From the NCBI GenBank assembly GCA_900696535.1, contig CAADGM010000143.1, positions 1 to 40,662 of the forward strand: a DNA stretch of 40,662 nt. Direction: 5' to 3'. The translations under genes were made by a program, and so were the position numbers. Under the pieces are notes generated by a model. It was not told the DNA's origin. It saw nothing but the letters and a program-made list of their open reading frames with translations, and made no database searches. Of the stretch, positions 35,304 to 40,662 are shown in pieces (position 1 is the first letter of the stretch; every line of letters starts with the position of its first letter). This DNA is from an uncultured Planctomycetota bacterium. Its GTDB lineage: Bacteria; Planctomycetota; Phycisphaerae; UBA1845; Fen-1342.

Positions 35304-35852
35304 GTGAATGTCCCCCGCGTCCTACGGCGTCTCTTCCGCGTTCCCTACGATGGTCTACGGCACTTCGGCGTGGTGCGGGAGGGGGTTCTCTACCGCTGCG
35401 GCCAACCCAGGCCGGACGAGCTAGCGGCGCTGATCGACCGCTATAACATCAGGACTGTAATAAGTTTACGTGGATCGCGTTCCGCGGACGATCCGGACGG
35501 GTGGGAAGCGCATGAGCGCGAGGTGTGCACCGCCAAGGGCACCGCGTTCGAGCTGATCCCTTGCAACCACAAGAACCCGCCGACGCGAGAGCAGGTGGAG
35601 CACTTTCTCTCGCTGTGTAACCACCCGGGCCGGCGCCCGGTTCTCATTCACTGCCGACTCGGCCAGCAGCGCACGCTGCTCTTCTGCGCCTTGTTTCGCG
35701 TTCATGTTGATGGCTTGGACCCGACGGCCGCCGAGCAGGAGATGGACCTCCTGGGCTTTGGCGCGGCCAAGCGTCGGCATCGTCGCTTACTGGAGGCGTT
35801 CCGCGCGCTGGCGCGGATGCCGCGGGACGCGACGTCGACTGACAGGCACTGA
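35304..35852 (+). CDS. Dual-specificity-type protein phosphatase (HCx5R)
   Basis: 182 residues from GTG 35304, chosen because GGAG lies nine bases upstream; GTG 35277 would add nine residues. The P-loop IHCRLGQQRT (Cys117 nucleophile, Arg123 phosphate ligand) is the HC(x5)R signature of Cys-based phosphatases. VREGVLYRCGQPRPDELAAL and IRTVISLRG are typical of the bacterial DSP/Siw14-like branch, whose members act on phosphotyrosine or inositol polyphosphates; the substrate is not determined. Codons around residue 51-56 (GTA ATA AGT TTA) are AT-rich and atypical for this genome. It lies 46 bases past the lipoprotein gene and 250 bases before parB. Confidence 0.85.
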   Translation: MNVPRVLRRLFRVPYDGLRHFGVVREGVLYRCGQPRPDELAALIDRYNIRTVISLRGSRSADDPDGWEAHEREVCTAKGTAFELIPCNHKNPPTREQVEHFLSLCNHPGRRPVLIHCRLGQQRTLLFCALFRVHVDGLDPTAAEQEMDLLGFGAAKRRHRRLLEAFRALARMPRDATSTDRH

Positions 35853-35884
35853 GCATCGGGCGGGCTGGAACGGGACCGTTGGGG

Positions 35885-35936
35885 GTATTAAGTTTAATGA
35901 TATATTACAATTTCTAGGTTATGTTAGTAATTTAAT
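35885..35936. other. AT-rich island between the phosphatase gene and parB
   Basis: By count, nine of 52 bases are G or C, against roughly 65-70 percent in surrounding DNA. It starts GTATTAAGTTTA, one mismatch from GTAATAAGTTTA at 35457-35468, and contains small inverted pairs (ATTAA/TTAAT, ATTAC/GTAAT). The parB promoter lies downstream, so this is not its core promoter. It could be a protein-binding site, curved DNA, or the remnant of an AT-rich insertion; no gene is evident. Confidence 0.6.
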
Positions 35937-36051
35937 CCGGGCTATGAGGCGGCGCGTGACGCGAATACCCCTGCCGCGCGCGGGCGATGCCGACACGTTT
36001 CCGCGCGACCCGATCGCTCGGCTCCTGTGGCGCGCGGGTCATGCCGGGCAG

Positions 36052-36081
36052 TTGACGAGCCGTGGCCACGGTCGGTACGCT
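36052..36081 (+). promoter_or_regulatory. Promoter of parB
   Basis: TTGACG (36052-36057) and TACGCT (36076-36081), 18 bases apart. AGGAGG at 36091-36096 lies six bases before the ATG at 36103 and fixes that start. Confidence 0.6.
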
Positions 36082-36102
36082 CGCCCCGGCAGGAGGCGCG
36101 GC

Positions 36103-37101
36103 ATGAACAAGCCTGTCAATCGGCTCGGACGCGGGCTGTCGGCACTCATTCCCCCAGCGCGGCAACCAGGCTCGACAGCAGACGCGCCAGCGGCGTCCGG
36201 AGATCCCACATCGGGCCTGGTCGAGTCCGCCGACCGCGCCCCGTCGCGCGCGACTCCGCTTGACCACGCTCCTGCACCGGCACACGGCCAGGTCGTTTTG
36301 GTTCCGCTGGACCGGATTTCGCCCAACCCACTTCAGCCGCGAACCACCTTCAATGATGATTCGCTCCGCGAGCTCGCCGATTCCATCCGCACTAACGGCG
36401 TCCTTCAGCCGATCCTCGTGCGCCGCACGTCGGGTAACACGTACGAATTAGTTGCTGGAGAGCGGCGCTGGAGGGCGGCCCAGCTTGCCGGGCTCGAAGC
36501 CATCCCGGCGATCGAGCGGGAGATCAACACCCGGCAAGCGTTCGAGCTCGCCTTGGTCGAGAACCTGCAACGTGAGGACCTCGGCGCGCTTGAGCGCGCC
36601 GCGGCTTACCAGCACTACCTGGACACGTTTGGCGGGACGACGGAGGATCTCGCGGCACGGCTTGGTGAGAGCCGGGCGAACATCGCGAACTATCTCCGAC
36701 TCCTGAAGCTGCAGCCCGAGCTTTGTTTCATGCTCGGCCGTGGCGAGCTGTCGATGGGGCAGGCGAGGGCGCTGGCGGGCGTTGCGGACAGTGAGCGGCA
36801 GCTCGCCCTTGCGAAGCTGACAGCGTCGCGGAATCTCTCCGTTCGGCAGGTCGAGGCGCTGGTGCGGCGGGCCGAGTCCGTTCCGACTGCTGACCCTAGC
36901 GCGGATCGCGCGGCGGCCGCGGCCGGAGAGCAGCGCCATCTGGATGAGCTGGCGCGAGCGTTCTCGAAGGCGCTCGGCACGCGGGTTCGCATTCGGCGGG
37001 GGCGTTCGAAGAACAGCGGCACCATCCTGATCCCGTACGCGACGATTGAGGAATTCGACCGGATCGCCCAGCAGGTGGGGGCGAAAACATTCCTGGAGTG
37101 A
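36103..37101 (+). CDS. parB: Chromosome partitioning protein ParB
   Basis: 332 residues. The N-terminal NRLGRGLSALIPPA is the ParA-stimulating motif. VPLDRISPNPLQPRTTFND and DSIRTNGVLQPILVR, then GERRWRAAQLAGL (119-131; the GxxRxxA CTP-binding motif) and ENLQREDLGALERA (153-166), form the CTPase core. A helix-turn-helix at about 175-205 (TTEDLAARLGESRANIANYL) reads parS. The C-terminal dimer domain ends AQQVGAKTFLE. ParB loads on parS as a CTP-dependent clamp and organises origin segregation. Start ATG 36103 has a perfect AGGAGG; the open frame continues 133 codons upstream, but that part includes the AT-rich island and is not coding-like. A parS-like site lies 80 bases past the stop. No parA is adjacent. 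Confidence 0.95.
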   Translation: MNKPVNRLGRGLSALIPPARQPGSTADAPAASGDPTSGLVESADRAPSRATPLDHAPAPAHGQVVLVPLDRISPNPLQPRTTFNDDSLRELADSIRTNGVLQPILVRRTSGNTYELVAGERRWRAAQLAGLEAIPAIEREINTRQAFELALVENLQREDLGALERAAAYQHYLDTFGGTTEDLAARLGESRANIANYLRLLKLQPELCFMLGRGELSMGQARALAGVADSERQLALAKLTASRNLSVRQVEALVRRAESVPTADPSADRAAAAAGEQRHLDELARAFSKALGTRVRIRRGRSKNSGTILIPYATIEEFDRIAQQVGAKTFLE

Positions 37102-37180
37102 CGCGCTGGCCGTGTTACAAACGGGCGTCACAATTCGGCGGCACCGGGAGAACTCCAGGGCCGCCGCATCAACTCAGGCA

Positions 37181-37196
37181 CGTTCCACGTGAAACG
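37181..37196. promoter_or_regulatory. parS-like ParB binding site
   Basis: CGTTCCACGTGAAACG. The known 16-base consensus is TGTTTCACGTGAAACA; this matches 13 of 16, including the central CACGTGAAAC, and differs at the outermost bases and the fifth. It is a near-perfect palindrome 80 bases beyond parB. Its position strongly supports a genuine site. Confidence 0.85.
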
Positions 37197-37266
37197 CGGT
37201 CCGCGCCAGGCGATCCGCAGTCCCGCGCGGGTAAGCCAACCAGATTTTTAAGTCCTATAAAAACAA

Positions 37267-37821
37267 TCAGGGCCAAACCTGAGAACGAATCACCATCCGA
37301 ACCAAGTCCACCCGCACCCCATAACACGGGAAGTCGTGCCGCTCGAAGCCGTCCTCTACCATGCCCGCCGCGCGGTAACATCGAATCGCGCTCCGGTTCT
37401 CGGGGAAGACTACCAGCGATACCTCGCGTGCGGCGTGAAATTCAAACGCCCGTCGAATGAGCAGGCGCGTCAACTCAATCCCGTAACCACGACCACGCAA
37501 GGACGGGTTGACGATCAAGTGGCCGAGCCAATATCGGCGCTCGACCTCCGACAGCGTGTTCAGCTCGCCGTAGGCGACCGGCTCGCCGATCGTCGTCGTA
37601 CGCATCACGAACGGCTGCACCCCCGGACCGTGCCAGGACAGGAAGCCGGCGACGGTTAGCGGCGGCGGTGTCCGCGGGGCCAGCCACATGGTCTCATGTC
37701 GATCACCCACCCACGAAACGACCAATTCCGCGAGGCTCGGGCTGAACAACTGCAATCGGCACGGCGCGAGCCGCGGCCGTGACGGACCGGTAGCGGAAGG
37801 TCGAAGGCGTATCGAGGGCAT
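37267..37821 (-). CDS. GNAT family N-acetyltransferase
   Basis: 184 residues from ATG 37821. LGHLIVNPSLRGRGYGIELTRLLIRRAF (about 100-127) is GNAT motif A, where RGRGYG is the acetyl-CoA pyrophosphate loop; VSLVVFPENRSAIRCYRAAGM (about 135-155) is motif B with the typical N-x-x-A-x-x-x-Y. GEPVAYGELN precedes it as the central strand. The substrate cannot be predicted; RimI-like and small-molecule acetyltransferases share these motifs. It is convergent with parB and divergent from the methyltransferase gene, sharing a 123-base promoter region with the latter. Confidence 0.88.
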   Translation of the reverse strand: MPSIRLRPSATGPSRPRLAPCRLQLFSPSLAELVVSWVGDRHETMWLAPRTPPPLTVAGFLSWHGPGVQPFVMRTTTIGEPVAYGELNTLSEVERRYWLGHLIVNPSLRGRGYGIELTRLLIRRAFEFHAAREVSLVVFPENRSAIRCYRAAGMVEDGFERHDFPCYGVRVDLVRMVIRSQVWP

Positions 37822-37892
37822 CTCTGCCGCATCCTGCGCCGGCGGCGATCGACACCAGTCGCCCCAACGCGATTTGGGAACGTAACGCTATC

Positions 37893-37922
37893 TTAACCAT
37901 CGGCAGGCGGCGCGGCTATTGT
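37893..37922 (+). promoter_or_regulatory. Candidate promoter for the methyltransferase gene
   Basis: TTAACC (37893-37898) and TATTGT (37917-37922), 18 bases apart, each four of six to consensus. It lies in the divergent gap with the GNAT gene; the ATG used is 37945, with GGAGC a few bases upstream. Confidence 0.4.
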
Positions 37923-37944
37923 CCGCGTGCATGCTGGAGCAACG

Positions 37945-38625
37945 ATGAGCGCTCGGCCCGTTGGCGCGAACCGGATTCTGCGTGTCGAGATTGGGGGGCG
38001 GCGATATCGCCTCCTCGCGCCGCGGGACCCTGAAGCGCTGCTGGACGACGCCGACGTCCTCCAGCGTTTCGCCGAGGACGAGCACTTGCCGTACTGGGCC
38101 CGGCTGTGGCCGGCCGCGCTGCTGCTGGCTGCGGAGGTCGCCGCCTGGCCGCCGACCGGCGCGGAGCGGGTGCTCGAGCTCGGCTGCGGGCTTGGGCTGG
38201 TCGGGCTGGTGGCGGGGGCCGTGGGCCGGCCCGCCGTGCTGACCGACTGCGATCGCATGGCAGTAAGTTTTGCACAGATAAATATCAGAATAAACAGATT
38301 AAGCCGGGCCGAGGGGCTCGCCCTGGCCTATGGGTCCACGCTGCCGGATACCCCCTTCGAGCGCGTCCTGGCCGCCGACGTGCTCTACGAACGACGTCAC
38401 CTGACCCCGGTCGCGTCTTGCATCGCCCGGCACCTCGCCCCCGCGGGCGTCGGCCTCGTTTGCGACCCCGATCGCGGCACAGCGGACGAATTCCCTGCAG
38501 CCGCCGCGGAGGCGGGGCTGGCCTGCACTGTCCGCCGGGTCAGCGGACACGGGCTCGGCGGAGAGGCGATCGCCGGTCGCGTGTTCGAGCTTCGGCACGA
38601 GCCGTTCGCCGCGGCGGCTACGTGA
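37945..38625 (+). CDS. Class I SAM-dependent methyltransferase (lysine methyltransferase-like)
   Basis: 226 residues from ATG 37945; GTG 37927 would add six. YWARLWPAALLLAAEVA followed by RVLELGCGLGLVGLVAG (motif I, SAM-binding), AVLTDCDRMAV (motif II acidic loop) and RVLAADVLYERRHL (motif IV) resembles the METTL20/METTL21-type protein lysine methyltransferases (PF10294-like) found in bacteria, where ETF-beta or ribosomal proteins are methylated. The substrate here is unknown. Codons from about 106 to 120 (bases 38262-38303) are AT-rich and use ATA, AGA and TTA, rare elsewhere in the window. The gene overlaps the sirtuin gene tail to tail by eight bases. Confidence 0.82.
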   Translation: MSARPVGANRILRVEIGGRRYRLLAPRDPEALLDDADVLQRFAEDEHLPYWARLWPAALLLAAEVAAWPPTGAERVLELGCGLGLVGLVAGAVGRPAVLTDCDRMAVSFAQINIRINRLSRAEGLALAYGSTLPDTPFERVLAADVLYERRHLTPVASCIARHLAPAGVGLVCDPDRGTADEFPAAAAEAGLACTVRRVSGHGLGGEAIAGRVFELRHEPFAAAAT

Positions 38626-39361
38626 TCAGCGACTGCCAGGCCGCGTCCAGCGCCACCAGCGTGTCCCGGCAGCCCCCGCGGAGGCAGACCTTCGCCAGGT
38701 GCGAGAGCTCCGTCGCGTTCGGGTTGATCTCGATCACGCGGGTGCCGTTGTAACGGCACAGCTCCACAAGCGACGCCGCCGGCTGCACCACTCCGCTGGT
38801 CCCGATGACGAGCATCACGTCGCAGCGCGCTGCCGCCGCGAAGGCAGCGCCGAGCGCATCCTCCGGCAGGGGCTCACCAAACCACACCACCGCCGGTCGG
38901 AGTCGCTTCATGCACACGGGGCAAGCCGGCTCGGGCCCCAGGTCGTCTAGCGTCTGCACGGAGTAGTCGCAGTACGTGCAGCGCGCCACGTCGAGGCGGC
39001 CGTGCAGCTCCAGCACGCGGCGCGAGCCGGCACGGTGATGCAGCCCGTCGATGTTCTGTGTCACGAGCGTGAAATCCGGGACGCGAGACTCCCACTGGGC
39101 AAGCACGCGGTGGCCGGCGTGCGGCTCCACGCTCGCCAGCCGCGCGCGGCGCCAGCGATACCACTCCCAGACCTTCACCGGATCGCGGCGAAACGCCTCC
39201 GGCGTCGCCATCTCCTCGATCTTCACCTTCGACCAGAGCCCGTCCTCGCCTCGGAACGTGTCCAGGCCGGATTCGACCGACATCCCGGCCCCGGTGGACA
39301 CGCACAGGGACGACGCCCCCGCCAGGAACTCCGCCGCGCGCTGAAGCTCGCGATCGTCCAT
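38618..39361 (-). CDS. cobB: NAD-dependent protein deacylase, sirtuin (CobB-type)
   Basis: 247 residues from ATG 39361; the open frame continues upstream but MDDRELQRAAEFLAGASSL starts the family. STGAGMSVESGLDTFRG (22-38) is the NAD loop, TQNIDGLHHRAGS (101-113) the catalytic core, with His120 (ELHG) as base. Zinc Cys pairs are C128/C131 and C147/C150. FGEPLP (161-166) and GTSG complete the site. YRWR at residues 68-71 matches the Y-x-x-R of class III sirtuins (E. coli CobB Tyr92/Arg95), so removal of succinyl or malonyl groups from lysine is likely as well as deacetylation. It would act in the cytoplasm. Confidence 0.93.
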   Translation of the reverse strand: MDDRELQRAAEFLAGASSLCVSTGAGMSVESGLDTFRGEDGLWSKVKIEEMATPEAFRRDPVKVWEWYRWRRARLASVEPHAGHRVLAQWESRVPDFTLVTQNIDGLHHRAGSRRVLELHGRLDVARCTYCDYSVQTLDDLGPEPACPVCMKRLRPAVVWFGEPLPEDALGAAFAAAARCDVMLVIGTSGVVQPAASLVELCRYNGTRVIEINPNATELSHLAKVCLRGGCRDTLVALDAAWQSLIT

Positions 39362-39430
39362 GATTACATCCGCTGCTGGCCGCGCCGCGCGTGATCTGCC
39401 ACTCTGAGCCGAGTCGGGCCACACGGCCGC

Positions 39431-40662
39431 TCAGTCGCCGGCTTGCGTGTCCTTCTCGGCCGGAGGCATGGCCGGTTGCGTGGTCGCGCCCTGGAGTCGC
39501 TCAACGGACTCAATGAAGGCCCTGATTGGCTCGGCGGGCACGAAAACCTCGTTCCTGCACGCGTTCTCATCCAGATGAAGCATGTACCCAGCCAGCGGCA
39601 GCGTCGCGTCGCCGCACTCCATGCGGATCAGCGGGACGCCCATCCCCTCGCTCATGGCGGCCACGAACTCGAGCATGGCGGGCAGGTCGACCAGCATCAG
39701 CGCCTGTGGGTCCGGCGAGAAGCGCGCGAGCGCGGCCTGAACTCGGGGGGCCTCGCGAACGGGCGCACCTGTTGCCTTCGCCGCCTGGTCGAGCGCAGCC
39801 TTCGATGCCTCCGCCGATCCGATCGCGTACACGACCCCGTCCTCGGCCCGGGTGAACAGAATCTGCGGGTCGCGACCGTAGATGACCGCAAGGTCCGGCT
39901 TCGAGGGCGGGCCCCCCTCGGGGATGCTGAGATGGAACGTCTCTATGGTCCGCTCCCCTGCCCGGACCGACTCATGTCGGACGGTCATCGCGGGGAAGCT
40001 GCCCCACGCGCTGAGAATCTCCGGCGTCGACGTGTAAAGCCCGCGCAGGTCGTCCATGAACTCCGCGGGCTCACGCGTGAAGTAGTGTCCGCTGGCCAAT
40101 GAACCCTGCGCGCCGAGCCACTCCCACGCGCCGTTGTAGCCCGAAAGCCTGCGGTGCATGCTCTGGGCTTGGCGGATCGCCGCCCCAAGCTTCTCCTCGC
40201 CCAGTTTCTCGCGCAGGGATTCCAGCTCCAGGAGAGTCTTGAGCATCGTGGACTCGAGCGTGTCAACGTCCGGCGGCAATTCCCACTCGCAGGCGAAGAG
40301 TATCGCCGGCTTCGCCGCGCGAAGGCCGCGGAGCAGGTCGCGGCCAGGCTTCCGCACGGCGTGGAGGTAGCGACCAGCGGCGCCGTCAGGACGAAATGCG
40401 GCCCGGTCCTGCACGAAGAGCCCTTCGGGGGACGCCGTCAGACCCACCGTGTACGTTTCGAGCTCCGCCAGCAGGGCCTGGGCGTGGTCGAAGAACCACC
40501 GTTGCACCTGGATGGCCGCCTCCGCGTCCGGGCCGGCCGCCGCCATGCCCAGGTACGTCGTCTGCGCGATCAGGTTGATGAACTGCGAGACCTTGTCCCG
40601 CCAGGCGGGAACGTCGACGTAAATGACCAGTGGATGCCGGTCCAGCAGACCGCGATCGCCCT
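39431..40662 (-). CDS. Hypothetical protein, 5' end cut by the window edge
   Basis: The frame runs without a stop from the right edge to TGA at 39431, at least 410 residues. An internal ATG (40546) is unlikely to be the start because coding-like sequence continues upstream (HPLVIYVDVPAWRDKVSQFI). The content fits an exported or membrane-associated protein built of alternating beta strands and amphipathic helices, with repeated acidic, Leu-rich helices (TMLKTLLELESLREKLGEE). The C-terminal tail is Pro/Thr/Glu-rich (TTQPAMPPAEKDTQAGD). I recognise no named family; it loosely resembles DUF3352-type proteins. It lies 69 bases upstream of the sirtuin gene on the same strand. Confidence 0.7.
   Translation of the reverse strand, partial: GDRGLLDRHPLVIYVDVPAWRDKVSQFINLIAQTTYLGMAAAGPDAEAAIQVQRWFFDHAQALLAELETYTVGLTASPEGLFVQDRAAFRPDGAAGRYLHAVRKPGRDLLRGLRAAKPAILFACEWELPPDVDTLESTMLKTLLELESLREKLGEEKLGAAIRQAQSMHRRLSGYNGAWEWLGAQGSLASGHYFTREPAEFMDDLRGLYTSTPEILSAWGSFPAMTVRHESVRAGERTIETFHLSIPEGGPPSKPDLAVIYGRDPQILFTRAEDGVVYAIGSAEASKAALDQAAKATGAPVREAPRVQAALARFSPDPQALMLVDLPAMLEFVAAMSEGMGVPLIRMECGDATLPLAGYMLHLDENACRNEVFVPAEPIRAFIESVERLQGATTQPAMPPAEKDTQAGD

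Noticed and set aside
35704-36102. 133-codon N-terminal extension of ParB in the same frame
   Set aside because: It overlaps the phosphatase gene in another frame and the AT-rich island; AGGAGG and the ParB N-terminal motif fix the start at 36103.
37239-37275. Intrinsic terminator between parB and the GNAT gene
   Set aside because: Only a weak A/T inverted pair (TTTTTA/TAAAAA) with no GC stem; not a classical terminator.

Overview
The window is GC-rich bacterial chromosome, densely coded, with no rRNA, tRNA, CRISPR array, integrase or transposase that I can recognise. It looks like a member of the Planctomycetota, perhaps near Phycisphaerae. The signs are very large pseudopilin-like proteins, Asp-Pro-Asn-rich linkers in secreted proteins, lipoproteins with Pro/Ala-rich stalks, and short palindromic repeats between genes. 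This placement is inference; no marker gene settles it.

Layout. 1-7398 (+): a truncated gene and three large secretion-system pseudopilin-like proteins resembling a GspI-GspJ-GspK tip complex, punctuated by palindromic repeats. 7433-10145 (+): TsaB (tRNA t6A synthesis) and a fused formiminotransferase-cyclodeaminase. 10303-14856 (+): a 2-oxoacid:ferredoxin oxidoreductase whose gamma subunit, a GltD-like flavoprotein and the ferredoxin-like delta subunit form one polypeptide, followed by alpha and beta. 15012-15407 (+): QueF. 15495-18917 (-): a secreted GH31 glycosidase. 19274-21799 (-): ClpC.

22167-31316 (-) is a nitrogen and amino-acid block, in transcription order: a LeuT-like sodium symporter with a 48-residue MetS-like small subunit, LivK, an octaheme nitrite reductase lipoprotein, LivH, LivM, LivG, LivF and a small membrane protein. 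The cytochrome gene sits between the binding protein and the permeases of the ABC transporter. It has eight heme sites, one CxxCK and a Tyr-x-Cys pair, the marks of the octaheme (TvNiR-type) nitrite-to-ammonia reductases. The block would therefore combine amino-acid capture with ammonium production.

31425-40662 is mixed housekeeping: a phosphodiesterase (-), DNA polymerase III delta (+), a Pro-rich lipoprotein (+), a dual-specificity-type phosphatase (+), ParB with a near-consensus parS site about 80 bases past its stop (+), a GNAT acetyltransferase (-), a methyltransferase (+), a sirtuin with a class III signature (-), and a hypothetical protein cut by the right edge (-). No parA is adjacent. 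The 35.4-38.3 kb stretch carries several very AT-rich patches that stand out sharply.

The best candidates for novelty are the octaheme reductase inside the liv cluster, the gamma-GltD-delta fusion, the enlarged pseudopilin trio with repeat insertions in a leader region, and the AT-rich patches around parB/parS.
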